Below, one piece after another: positions 34,006 through 45,600 of a DNA stretch of 64,000 nt; position 1 is the stretch's first letter, and each line of letters begins with the position of its first letter. This stretch comes from Pezicula radicicola. Taxonomy: Eukaryota; Ascomycota; Leotiomycetes; Helotiales; Dermateaceae. Both the position numbers and the translations under genes were made by a program. The notes below the pieces were generated by a model, which saw nothing but the letters and a program-made list of their open reading frames with translations, had not been told where the DNA came from and ran no database searches. The stretch is taken from positions 186,001 to 250,000 of the forward strand of contig PDUO01000008.1 in NCBI GenBank assembly GCA_003008705.1. The letters are read 5' to 3'.

Positions 34006-34447
34006 TTATTGTTTTCCCAGCCATTCTATCATCCTGCCGCAAGACGACTGGCCGCCGACATGGTCTAGTCTCTTGGATTAGGTCTTGAGGCGTTCCTGAG
34101 TCGTGAGCAAGTATGGGATATTCTCCGAGTGAATGGTAGACACCTTCTTTCTGTATGGTTCCAATCTCCTGGATTATCGTGCATAGGCTTTGAACTTCGG
34201 CCTTGGCTCGTATTTGGAACCGGAGTAGTGAATTGATTTGAAGCTATGCTGTTTCTCATAAAGCTTGCTGGTAGCCCGTAGCTTGTTGACTTGTTTTTCT
34301 CTCGGATCAGATTCACTATCAACAGCGTCGCTTCCACTCTCAGCCACTAATCGATCAAAGTCCAATTGAATCACCTCTATACGTCCCGTACATAATACCT
34401 ACTTGAAACAGGGAAATCGTCAGGCAATTCAAAAGGTATCTTTCAAC

Positions 34448-35280
34448 ATGATCTCCCAACTCCTTGTCGCTGCGCTGGCCGTAAGCACCGCAACTGCCCA
34501 TTTCAATCTTGATTACCCCGCAGCGCGTGGTTTTGACGAAGACCTTCTGGGTACCTTCCCATGTGGCACGTTCGATACGCCCAGTGACAATAGAACCGTA
34601 TGGCCAATCTCTGGAGGAGAGATTGCTTTGACAATGGGTCATATTGATGCCAATGTTGAAGTCTTTATCGGTATGTTTTCTCCTGACATTCCCTGCCCAC
34701 CAGCAAAAAGAGTAAGGACAAAAAGTCTGACTATGGGAATTGAAAATAGGTTTCGGAAACGATGTCGGCTCAGCTTTCAACACCGTCCTTCGTCCCGTCT
34801 TCACCGAGCAGGGTCTCGGCGCTTTTTGCATGACCGGCTTCTCGCTCCCTGATGGTGTCAACGTGACTGATGGAACGAATGCCACGATTCAAGTCGTCAC
34901 AAACGGTGATCCAGATGGAGGACTCTACAATGTAAGAATCTTCTTTCTCATGAAACCGCCAACTCCGAAATCCCAAATTTCCACTACAAAATCTCCCAAA
35001 AGGAAGGAGAGAACATACATTGCTAATACCTTTTCCGCCGTTCTAGTGCGCAGATATAACCTTCTCCTCAACAGCCACCTCCCCCACAGACGGAACATGC
35101 AAGAACGGAACTGGCGTAACAGCTATCACGGCAACTACTACTGCACAGCCAAACGGTACTACTTCATCAACCACATCTTCCGGATCAGCTAGCACATCAA
35201 GTTCGGCGGCTGTGGCTAATGCTGTTGGATCGTTGTCTTTGGGTGGTTTGGTAATTGCTGGTTTGGTTGGTCTTCTGTAA
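34448..35280 (+). CDS. X325 / BIM1-like copper-binding protein, GPI-anchored
   Basis: Three exons (34448-34670, 34750-34931, 35047-35280) encode 212 aa. A 17-residue signal peptide ends ATA, leaving His18 as the mature N-terminus, as required for a copper histidine brace (HFNLDYPAARGF). A second His lies in MGHIDANVEVFIG (His65), and acidic residues nearby could complete the site. Cysteines in FPCGTF, FCMTGF and CADITF are placed as in X325 proteins, as are the GVNVTDGTNATIQV and GGLYNCAD blocks. The Ser/Thr-rich tail ends in a hydrophobic stretch (LSLGGLVIAGLVGLL) without charged residues, the pattern of a GPI-anchor signal. X325 proteins look like LPMOs but do not cleave polysaccharide. Cryptococcus BIM1 works with Ctr1 in copper acquisition. 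Lying 3.5 kb from Ctr and 6 kb from FRE, this copy likely serves the same pathway. Confidence 0.9.
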
Positions 35281-37072
35281 GGTTGAGGGCTTAGGATGTG
35301 TTTAATACTCTGATGGATTTTGGGGTTGGTTGTGGGGTTTGGGTTTGTTTGTCTTTATGTAATGCATAGCGTGGACCTCGAAATGAATGGGAATGAAAAA
35401 AAAAATATGAGGGAGGTTTCACTAGGATGTATGTATCTTTGCGTATGCTGGTTTATGAGAAGGCTACTTACTACCTAGGTAGGTAGTCCCAGACGGAACT
35501 TAACTCATTACCTACACAAGAATTCCAAGCCCAAAATCATCGAAAGTCAATGGCTGACTGAAATTTCCATCCTCCCAAAACTTTAAAGACCTCTATGCTT
35601 AGCAAATAAAGTCTCTGAAAGAACTCAACGCATAAAAGTTCTATGTTTTTTTTCATAGAGGGGAATACATCTCGAGAGGCTGTGACGAACCTACCTTGCA
35701 TAGTCAGTCAGGCCTCACCCACGCCTCGCTTAGCTCAATCCGAGCATCATAGAACACAACACTACACTTTATTCCTCACTTGGTGAATAAGCTCTTAAGA
35801 GTAAATTGGTGAACTTCCATTGAAGTTTTACATTTAATCATACTTCACGATGAGGATATTTGGACCTAGGCCTGGCCTCCCTCACTTCGTCAAAAAGTTG
35901 AGGTAGAAAATATTCTCCTTTGAGCCTCTTTCAACTAACTGCCTTCTTACCGGCATATAATCAAGATACTGGTAGTACTCTCATCCTTCTCTTCTCTATG
36001 ACAGCGAATATCGGATTTACTTTTGCAGTTGTTTTATAATTTTTATTGGTCTCGTAATTAGTAGTATTAGTAAATATATATTGATGGTTGCTACTACTAG
36101 CTAGGTCGCTTAAACTTGTTTTTAATAAAGTAGGAGTTTTTCTATTATATCTTCGTAGTTAACATTGCTTAATGGAATAATTATTTGAATTTTTTTTAAA
36201 TGTGATTTGGAGTTAGGGTTAAGGTTGCCGAAGCTGCTATTAATTACTATTACTATGATGCCGCATTGTGAAATTATGATATTGTATAGTATAGTCACAT
36301 ATGACATCCTTGTTACTTGAAGTTAATATCCTCTAAGTTGTAGTATACTAACTAGAATTCGCTTACCTTACTTTAAACTGAAGCAGTGTTACTCTAGTAT
36401 TGGATCCGACTTCTACCTTTGACCGGGCTGTGCAAGTAAGGAAAATTGCGCTGGAGTCGTGGTAGAATTTCGAGGTGAAGATGGGTTGTTTTTGACATTG
36501 AAGGGGCTTATGTGGAAGTAGAAGGATGAGTTAGTCATGGATAAGTAGTGATTTCTAAGCTCTCTAATCTGTTCTAATTCTTATAAAGTAGCAGCTATAT
36601 GGATTTTAAATCGATAATTAAATCCACATCGTGACGATCTTAAGATCATTCTAGGTTCTAGGCTTTGTAAACTGTAAAAGTTTTGGTGGAAGGTCGTATT
36701 TGAGGGTAGCAGCTCTGTTTTCTGTATTTTATGGAGAGTCAAGAGCTCTGTAGGGGCTTGACTTATAGACCTCTATTATAAAGAGATTACTATTCCACCG
36801 ATATAAAGTGAGAGGAGCTGCAGGTCTATTTTGGAACATGCTTCACTATTCAGTAATTTGTAAACAAACAGGCCCTTTACGAATTTCGACTTATTGGTGT
36901 TTGTTAAGCAACCTCGTTTAAAGCCCCATACAATGGTGAAGACTTATCCAGTAAGAATTTGTTTATTTATCACAGAGTCTTCGAACATTTATGTTTCTAG
37001 TCCCGTTTATGACTCATGGTATTCTTTTACAATACTTGCAATGTGTTATAAAAGCTGATACCTATACATTTA
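35281..37072. other. Intergenic, AT-rich, possible decayed repeat
   Basis: No gene is seen. Two short words at 36851-36877 (CAGTAATTTGT and CAAACAGGCCCTT) recur near 38.9-39.3 kb and may mark ends of a decayed transposon. Confidence 0.4.
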
Positions 37073-38600
37073 CTAGTGGAAAGCAAAAACCCTGAATCGC
37101 GGACCCCGACCCTTCCCAGTCCAAGGATCGCTCCAATCGACAAAGCACTGCCCGACAATAAAGCAATGCAGTAACTTGAAAGAACGGCTGCCTTGCTCCC
37201 ACGCTAACATCCACTCACTATAGCTATAATCATCCTCGCTAGAGCGCCGTTGAGACACGCGGATCGGCCCATTACCACAGCTCTCTTTATTGGCGTTCTC
37301 AAACGCGGTCGTGATCAAGCGATCAAGATGCTGGACGTTGTCGGCCTCTATGGGACGCACAACCACATACTGAGGACAGTTTGCAAGGAACACAATGAGA
37401 TCGCCTTCCTATGCCTCGCGTGGAACAATGACGCAAGAATTGTCTAGGGTCATTGCGAGATTTCTTCCAGGGAGAGAGCTGGTCTCTGGCTCCCCGACAT
37501 AGTCGGATATGGCGTAGAGAATATCTCCGTTGAATTTCTTTCTAGAAATCTTTTCTTCGAAGACCCTCCGAGCCCAGGAAGCAAACAACTCTATGAACGC
37601 TTGGTGGGCTTTTATATCTGTCTTAGTATGGACTAACAGGCCAAGGAGAAACTGGACCCACTCGTCCCGTACGAGAGTCCTAAGTTTGTCAGTTCAACGA
37701 GACGGGTAGGTGAAGCCAAGGAGGAATAACTTGCTTAGAAAAAATGTCCTGAAGTATCTCCTTCGCCATTGCTTTAACGTTTACCTCCAATGATGTCGGG
37801 AAAACTGCGCTTGTCTTGCTGACTATCATGTTGTGAAACCCACTCACGCTCAAGACGGCCAACCCAGGATTGAGGATATGGTGAGTTCACTTGAAAGAGT
37901 AGTACACATTGAGCAGCATCAATGTACACCTCTCTCAGGTCTCTGTTATAATCCACTTTGATAAAGGAATCGCACTCCTCTCGTTCTGAGACAATCCCGA
38001 GATGGCCAAAGACCATGTCACGGGGGTCCGTAACGCCAATGCCTCGCCGCGACGAGAGAAGCAAAGACAGGTACGCCTTAAAGGCACCATGCCGCGTCCT
38101 GTTCATAATTTCTAGCGGGCCAGGCTGACGCTCTGGGCTTGGAGAGTCCTGCCGTGATGGGATGCTTAGTAGCATATCTTTTGTGACATGGTTGATGCCG
38201 AATAAATCACAGAACTGACTCTATCTTATCCGGGGCAAACCGCACTGGGCCAAGGCATCGGTCGAAAGCACCAACTCCTGGAACACCCAGACTCGTCGGA
38301 ACTAAGGCCGACCAAGTAAATCAGATCGGATAGCTTTAAACTCGACCAAACCCTCAGAGACATTGCCTGTGACGCATCCTGTGGCCTTACCAGATGCTAC
38401 AGCCTCGTCCTTCTTTAGCTCTGCGGGTCGCCACCTCATTCTCTAGAACAGTTGTATAATTCCCGGCGTGGAGTTCCCCAGATGGATGATGGTGTGATGT
38501 GCAGTGGAGTATATCCCCCCTATCATGGCGACCTGCTGGTTTCGCTCCTAGATGTTCGGCTCGAAACAGCAGGATTAAGGGGACCCGTCATCGGGATTCG
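37073..38600 (-). pseudogene. HET-domain gene decayed by RIP-like stops
   Basis: Translation on the minus strand from about 38600 gives HET-family blocks in order: ERNQQVAMIGGIYSTAHHTIIHLG, FRRVWVFQELVLS, GIGVTDPRDMVFGHLG, VDYNRDLREVYIDAA and a C-terminal part with LAMTLDNSCVIVPREA and CPQYVVVRP, ending at 37073. TAG codons interrupt it at 38548-38550, 38443-38445, 38302-38304 (Trp expected in RPWFRRVW), 38221-38223 and 37409-37411. Frame also shifts near 37785 and again near 37690. TAG from CAG (coding strand) or from TGG (opposite strand) is a CpA-to-TpA change, as RIP makes. The beginning of the HET domain (LSYVWG, WVDA) is missing here, but a fragment with exactly that part lies at 41457-41873 in the same orientation. 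Confidence 0.8.
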
Positions 38601-39508
38601 GGAACTAATTAGAAGTTCGGATTCAGAGATTATAGCGAAGATCCCGTATCGCTACTCCTCATGCTGACGAGAAATTATTGTTTAGTTTCGGTAAAAAAGG
38701 GAAATACGTAGGTACGATTGGCCAAAAGTTTAGAGTTAAGCTTCTGCACACGTCTTTCATCAACGATACAGAGTCGTAGGAAATTAAATTGCCCACTGTT
38801 CGGACGAAAAAGACTCGACAAATGTTTTCAGATGCTTTCAGACGGTCTAACAGAATAACAGTAATTTGTGCCCAAAAGCATCTAAACCTATCTACACCCT
38901 ATAGCCACTAGTTGAACTCACATAACTATCAGACGTCTTTTATTTTTATAACTGTAGGCTATATACCCTAAAAGATTAAAAAGTAAAAGAGAAAAAAGAT
39001 AAGCTCTATATACCTTAGATAGGTTATATGCCTTCTATTTTATAGGGTTTACTCATAAGTATAAGCTTTACTCCCTATAAATATAGGCCTTATAGGCTAT
39101 ACTAATTAGTCTAATTTCTAGGGGCGCCTTAGTACTAAATAAGCTTAGGCCACTACTTAGCATATCAATTAAAAGATCTACAGTTCTAAACACTTATTCG
39201 TAATTTCATATGAAATTTGATCTATTTCATATCATTCGAATTTAAATTCCAACTAGTCTGAAAGCCTCTGATCAGTTGGTTTCAGCCCTCATATGGTCTA
39301 AGAATTGACGTCTGATGTCTGAAAAGTTGTACCAAACAGGCCCTTAAGATGTTCTGATATGGATCGACATAAAAGGCTGAAAGTTGCGGTTTGATCGAAA
39401 CAGCCAGCACGGAGATATAATACTGCCTGTTATTCAATCTATCATCTCTTTTTATTTTTCAGTTAGTCGTCTGCGTTGGCCTTGTATTTCGAAATCTTCA
39501 TCTACCGT
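38601..39508. other. AT-rich stretch upstream of serine hydrolase
   Basis: Very AT-rich at 38900-39260, consistent with a RIP-mutated repeat. Words shared with 36.85-36.88 kb occur at 38859-38869 and 39333-39345. Loosely inverted TTTTCAGA...CAGACG segments occur near 38825 and 39325. No gene. Confidence 0.35.
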
Positions 39509-40945
39509 ATGCTTGATCGAATAGGCACCCAGGTATCATTTCATGATGAAGTCTTCATTATTATTCTTTCTGCGTTGTGGATATCTAAAAATGTACAGGC
39601 AGTGCCAACTGTTTCTACCTTTGTACCAGCACATTGCAGTTTACCGAGCGCAACAGGCGCGTTCGAGACTGTAAATGCGGCTCAGGTCAACGTTGACCAG
39701 GCTATTGCAAGCAAGGCTATCGAGGCTGCTAGTTATAACGGTGGTGTGTCCATCAAGATCTTTCGCAACAACTGTCTCTTCGCATCAAGCCAAGCCCTAT
39801 ATCCTAGCATCAACACGGATGGTATCCGCACAAATCTCTTCAGCGCCACAAAATCTGTTATTTCTATTCTTACTGGCATAGCTTGCGATAGAGGTCTTCT
39901 TGACCTCGATGATGCCATCGGCAAATACTTGCCTAAGAGCATATTCAACAATTGGGGCGATGCAGCACACAGAGCCATCACAATACGTCAGCTTCTGACT
40001 GAAACGTCTGGTTTTGCAACTGGAGTAGCTAGCGAAGCCTTGACTGTTCTACTAGACGTTTCCATTCCCCAACAAGCGCTTGCTTTACCTATTGTCCACA
40101 CCCCGGGCACATATTTCAGGTACTCCCAACGCACACCAGATCTCCTAGCCTACGTCGTTTCCAGAGCAGTAGGCCAAGAACTCCAAGCATTCGCGCAAGA
40201 AAATCTTTTCACCCCAATAGGTATCCCAGCAGACCGTTACGTCTGGTTTCGCGACCGCTCTTACAACACTTACGGCTACGCCTGGCTCTACCTCTCGGCT
40301 GATGACTTCGCACGTCTCGGTCTATTCATGCAAAACGGGGGCGTGTACAATAGCATCCGTATCCTGTCTGAGTCCTACGTAAGCCAAGTCTCCATTCCTT
40401 CTCCCACAAACGGATGCTACGGCCTCCTCTTCTGGACGAACCAAATCTCGCCGACTTCACCGCATCACGATACTTGTATAAGCCCATCGGGCTACCTCTT
40501 CAATCGCAGCTGGTTTCCGTCTGCTCCAAGAGATCTATTCGCTATGGCTGGTGCGCCCCAGCAGAAAAACTACATCATCCCCTCCCTCAACATGACCATA
40601 TCGTGGATGGAAGTCCTGCCCAATTCCGGCCCAACAAGCGATGCTTACTACCAATTCTTCAAGACCCTCATGACCGGAATCCTAGACCCAAACTTCACGG
40701 TTCCCGGACCGGGCACTTATGAGACGGAGCCTCTCAATCTACTAGGTATACTTGGTGCGGTGGATATCAGTGTCTTGTTGACCGCTATCGTGGATAGTCC
40801 GAGTTGCAATATCTTGTTTTGCAATGGCGAAATTCCGCTTGGGGGGCTGTTAAGTGATGTTGGGGGTATTTTGGGGTTATTACTGCAGGGTCTCGGGAAT
40901 TTGTTAGATTTGAATAACTTGTTTCTGGCTTTGACTGGGGCTTGA
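39509..40945 (+). CDS. Serine beta-lactamase-like hydrolase (class C / COG1680 type)
   Basis: A single exon gives 478 aa from the ATG at 39509. The frame is open back to 39476 without another ATG. The family motif SxxK is SATK at residues 112-115 (FSATKSVIS). The Tyr motif is YSQ at 205-207 where YxN is usual. The fold's other segments follow: GLLDLDDAIGKYLP, TIRQLLTETSGF, PGTYFRYS, LFTPIGIP, YGYAWLYLSADDFARLG. A hydrophobic stretch at about 16-31 (VFIIILSALWISKNVQA) could act as a signal sequence. A second ATG in another frame (39543) starts a better signal-like peptide, so the N-terminus is uncertain. The last ~80 residues are Leu/Gly-rich and hydrophobic. Relatives are esterases, transesterases or peptidases with an acyl-serine; the substrate is unknown. 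The gene lies between two HET gene fragments. Confidence 0.85.
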   Translation: MLDRIGTQVSFHDEVFIIILSALWISKNVQAVPTVSTFVPAHCSLPSATGAFETVNAAQVNVDQAIASKAIEAASYNGGVSIKIFRNNCLFASSQALYPSINTDGIRTNLFSATKSVISILTGIACDRGLLDLDDAIGKYLPKSIFNNWGDAAHRAITIRQLLTETSGFATGVASEALTVLLDVSIPQQALALPIVHTPGTYFRYSQRTPDLLAYVVSRAVGQELQAFAQENLFTPIGIPADRYVWFRDRSYNTYGYAWLYLSADDFARLGLFMQNGGVYNSIRILSESYVSQVSIPSPTNGCYGLLFWTNQISPTSPHHDTCISPSGYLFNRSWFPSAPRDLFAMAGAPQQKNYIIPSLNMTISWMEVLPNSGPTSDAYYQFFKTLMTGILDPNFTVPGPGTYETEPLNLLGILGAVDISVLLTAIVDSPSCNILFCNGEIPLGGLLSDVGGILGLLLQGLGNLLDLNNLFLALTGA

Positions 40946-41456
40946 TTTTACCTTTTTTTTTTCTTCGCGATATTGTTACTGTGTAGCTAGATGCAAACAT
41001 ATCACGCGCACATTCTAGTAGTGCACTAAAACTAGGCTTAGTTAACTTTAAACCAAAGCTATGGCGTGAACGTGTTAGGATGTCTTGTGCAGACTCCGGC
41101 TAACTCAGCAGCATGCTCAGGGGCTTAGGATACAGCTAAGGTTACAGTAGCAACGGCTCAGGTCCAAAGACGGAAATGGAAATCGCTCATGTTGATATTT
41201 CGATGTGAGATAGCCTGTATTAAGGCGTGCAAATGGGCATTGATACTCCGTATATCAAATAGGTTCTATTACAGACTTTACTACGCGGGCTACAATTGCA
41301 ATGTAGAGAGATATAGTCAATAGGGGCTGAGATTAGTTAATATAATAGAGTCAGTTGGGAATAGCTTTAATTTAGATTCAACATTCGATCGGGGGGAAGG
41401 CTAGCGAAATTGAAATTCGTGCACCTTAAAGCAAAGATACGTTAGGCAAGGCGACG
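40946..41456. other. Intergenic, no gene seen
   Basis: 3' flank of the hydrolase and 3' side of the HET fragment. It contains the 12-mer TGCTCAGGGGCT (41114-41125) also found at 17724. Confidence 0.45.
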
Positions 41457-41873
41457 CTAAGGCGGATAAAAAGGGATATTGATCCGACTTACAAAACGAA
41501 ACCCTTCAAAAAACAGAGGTTTAAACCTCGAGTTTCTGCGGCACTCCGTTTGGTATCGATCGAAATATAAGGATAATGCGTCTACCCAAATTGAACGGAC
41601 TCGGGCTTTCTCGCGCATATCCCTAAGCACTGCGTCCAAGGTTGTCGTGATAGTTATGTCGCAACCGTCCAAATGAATCATGCCCTGGTTCTTACGGTCG
41701 CCCCAGACGTAGGACAAAGCCGTGTACGGCTCCACTAAGTCATAATTGCAGTCACTGAGGGCCACATGTCGTAGCGATCCTACGAGATCTTCCTCGTGCC
41801 GGGGGGCACTTTGCAATTGTAGAAGGCGGATGGAGTCGCGCCGTTGAAGAGGCCGGTACTTGAATGCTGCCAT
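41457..41873 (-). pseudogene. HET-domain N-terminal fragment
   Basis: The ATG at 41873 begins MAAFKYRPLQRRDSIRLLQLQ. The first HET motif is intact (YTALSYVWGD), as are LDAVLRDMREK and RSIWVDALS. After WVDALS the sequence departs from the family and stops at 41457 after about 35 unrelated-looking residues. The next HET motifs (QVAMMG, WVFQE) are absent here, but blocks of just that type begin at about 38600 on the same strand, 3 kb away beyond the hydrolase gene. Either one HET gene was split by inserted DNA, or these are remnants of two paralogues. A short similar stretch occurs at both break points (TTTCGA contexts), which leaves the choice open. The fragment would encode 138 aa and should not be functional as a HET protein. 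Confidence 0.7.
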
Positions 41874-42600
41874 GCTTCAATAACATGAGAGACTAGTCAC
41901 ATATCGATAGTGAGACTCAAAACCAAGATTGATGAAGTTGACCACGCGACCTTCTACCCTTAAGCTCAGAATCTGGGGAGATGACAAGATGCAGTTCTCT
42001 ATAGAACAAGTGTAGAGTACCGGCATACTTAACGTATATCGTAAGCCGTGCTAGACAAGATTCAAGCATGCTATGCAATGAAAGTTCTAAGTCTAGTTTG
42101 TATGAAGTGTATAGTAATACTAAGATCTAGGTATCCAACGACGTTGAATTAGTGATGTTCGGTAAAAAAAAATTGATGAGGTTGGATTAGTCGTCACGTG
42201 AATGATCTCTATTCACTAGGTATTCTGAAGTTCCAGGCTCATGGTGATGGATAGAACTCTGTTAATAGAGCTGAATTTAGTCCCCTATATTGTACAGTAT
42301 GACGTGTATCAACTCCACAAGGACAAAACCCCCCCATGCTCGGTCACGTGGTCTTGTACTGTACCCCTTGAATGCTCGCCTAGAGATGACACCATAGATG
42401 CCTGCCAACTGCAAAGATGCGGCTGCACCTTAAGTAGAAAGTAACCCCAGAGATATATGCATGACGGGCGGCTCAGATCCGCGGTGAGTCTGTGAGTCAC
42501 TTATGTCTGACAAAATATCCAAAACATATCTCCTAGCCATAGTATATTAGTACCTATGTAGTCGTGACACCCTTGGAATATTCAAGTCATTTCAGTCACG
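41874..42600. other. Upstream region of ABC transporter gene
   Basis: No gene. 5' flank of the ABCC gene and of the HET fragment on the other strand. Confidence 0.5.
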
Positions 42601-45600
42601 ATGGCATCCAATTCCAATTCGACGCCATTTGAAGATGGCCTCAATTATTTCGGACCTCAAATGCCTGGTCCGGACCATTTCGACTTCAGCCCCCTTTTTG
42701 AGTTCTCTATTCTTTCCATTTTGCCTTCGGCTTTACTGCTTCTCGTTCTGCCATTCCGCTTACGGTCCCTGTACAAGCAATCCAAAAAAGTGACCCAGAG
42801 TCTACTTCATACTAACAAGCTAGTATTTAAATCTCGTTTCTCATTTATAGTCGCTTAAAATCCCATTTGCTGATATACCTGTGATTAGGTCGTCTTGGCT
42901 ATTTTCACCGCTTTCCAGGCTGCTGTTTTGATTCTCTATGCAGCTAATTCCAGTGTTAGAACACCAACCTCATTGGCTGCTGCTGTACTTGTTCTTGCTG
43001 ATGCGCTGGGTTTGTGTTTACTATCTCATGCAGAACATGTACATTCTTTACGACCCTCAACCATTATCAACACCTATCTCCTACTTACTCTCATTTTTGA
43101 TATTGCCCACACAAGAACCCTATGGATTGAACATGCCCCCAGGGCGATTGCTATAGTCTTCACTATCACAGTCGCAGTCAAATTCGTAATCGCGATCATA
43201 GAGGCGACTGAGAAGCGTAAGATTCTTCTTGCTCAATATCAGGATTCGAACCCTGAAGCTACAAGTGGCATCTACAGCCGAGCTTTCTTTTGGTGGTTAA
43301 ACACCTTGATGACGATCGGTTTCCGGCGAATTATTCGGGAGGAAGACTTATTTCCAATCGAGGAGGAGATGAGTTCCAAGGTGCTGGGAAAGCGGGCTCA
43401 GAAGCTATGGTCCAAGGTCGATCAGGTACGCTCGCATGCCTTGTTCTGGTCAACCTTGAATTCAACCCGCCGCCAATTGGCACTATGCGTATTTCCTCGC
43501 CTCTGTCTAATTGGGTTTCGATATACTCAACCTTTTCTACTTTCACGGACAACTGACTTTGTCAAATCGACCACGGACTCCAAGAATGTAGGCTGGGGTT
43601 TGACCGGAGCATTTGGCATCGTCTTTATAGGCACGGCTATTGCAAATGCTCTCTACTCCCACATGACCTTTCGCTTCGCTACGGCCATTCGTGGAACTCT
43701 GGTGAGTATGATTTGCGTAAAGACTATTGACTTGAGCATCACGTCTCTGGATGAGTCTGCGGCTGTTACGCTAATGTCCAATGACACCGGTTAGTCTTTC
43801 TCTCCTTAAATACTGGGACGAAAGGTGAGATCTAACTCACATAGAAACCATCTGCGGAGGCTTTCAAAATATTCATGAAATTTGGGCTGTACCACTTGAA
43901 TTAGGGATAGCCATGTGGTTGCTATACCGAGAGCTACGGCTTTCTTTTCTGGCCCCTGCTGTTATCGCCATTATATCAACATGGGCAGTCACATTGATTT
44001 CGGGATCGATTGGAAAATCTCAGAAAATATGGAACGAAGGAATTCAAACCCGCGTTGATGTAACAACAACAATGCTTGGCTCGATGAAGGTAAGTTGGAG
44101 TCTGCAGCAGATCTCTAGTCTCACCTATTAACAGAGCAATATAGGCAGCGAAGATACTTGGTTTCACTCCAAAAGTGGCCGAGATTTTACAAGGACTTCG
44201 TGTTAAAGAGTTAAAATTATCATCACTCTTTAGACGCCTTCTCTGTTGTACTGCTTTCTTTTCAAACAGCATGAGAACACTCGCTGGTTTCGTAACCTTC
44301 CTCGTCTTTGTTCTTATAGAAAATTACAGCAAATTCGAATTGACCGCGGCCACGGCTTTTACAGCGCTTTTACTAATTGGAATGTTGTCTTCTCCTGTTA
44401 ATACTCTGTTGAGGACCATACCCCAACTCAAATCAGCATTGGCCTGCTTCGATCGGATTCAGAAATTTCTGGAATCACCTTCTCGACAGCTTCATGTCTT
44501 GCCACTGAATGGTTCACCAAACTTTGACACCAGCAAATCAAGCAAAGAACCGGATATCAAAGCTGTATCGTCAGATCTCGTGGCTGATGAAAATATTGAG
44601 CTAGGAAAGGTCGATCCACAAAGCAGACAATATTCTGGTCCAACGATCATAGATGTTCAAAATGCCAGCTTCTCATGGACCGTAGATGGCCCTTCGATAG
44701 TTAACAACGTGAGCTTCACCGTCTTACGGAACAATTTCGTCTTTATCATTGGACCTGTAGGATGTGGCAAGAGTACCTTGCTTAAAGGTCTAATGAGCGA
44801 AACCCCGTCTTCTCAAGGATTTTTGCACAGCAACGCTGCAGGAAGTGCGTTTGTTGATCAAACCCCGTGGATTCAGAACACCACCATCAGGAAAAATATT
44901 ATAGGACCTTCAATTCTAGACTCGGCCTGGTATGACGAGGTGGTTCGAGCATGCGCTTTGGATTACGACATTGCAGCTTTACCTGACTCGCACGGTGTGT
45001 TATCCCAACCGCTATCCAAATCTCAAACCCTTATATATACTAAATTTGAATAATAGACACTATCGTTGGTAGTCGTGGGATCTCCTTGAGTGGTGGCCAA
45101 AAGCAACGGGTGGCGCTTGCGCGAGCGTTGTATGCCAAGAAAGAATTGATGATAATCGATGACGGATTCTCTGGTCTCGATGCTGAGACGGAAGAAAGTG
45201 TCTTCATTAAGCTCTTTAGCAACCAAGGACTTCTCAAACAGTTAGGGACAACAGCCATTATCGTCACTAATGCTGTTAATCGACTGTCCTATGCCGACCA
45301 TGTCATATCTTTAGATGCTACAGGACGTATTAGCGAGCAAGGTGCTTTTGACCAATTGAGGAGCACTGGTGGCTATGTGGAGAGTCTTGCCACTAAACAC
45401 AAGTATGAATCAGAATTAAATTCAGATGCCGTCGAAGGCTCAGTGGAAAGTTCATCCACTGTACCTGTAAGGGTTGTCTTTGCGAAGGCCAACGCAAAAG
45501 AAGAAGATCTTAACAGATCGATTGGCGAATGGTCTACATACAAATACTACTTTGCTTCGATCGGATGGACAAGAAGCCTTCTCTCGCTCTTCTACCTCGT

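Larger units (their letters stand above)
30962..34447. other. Long intergenic region between Ctr and X325 genes
   Basis: About 3.5 kb without a supported gene. A T-rich open frame at 31288-31734 begins with GTG and lacks any domain. The (GGTTTTT)n tract at 31734-31767 and two exact TGTGCTCA motifs (33142-33149 and, inverted, 33998-34005) are the visible features. Confidence 0.5.

Noticed and set aside
43241..43256. GGTTCGAATCC-like tRNA T-loop on the minus strand
   Set aside because: It lies inside well-supported coding sequence of the ABC transporter (QDSNPEA) and no cloverleaf can be drawn around it.
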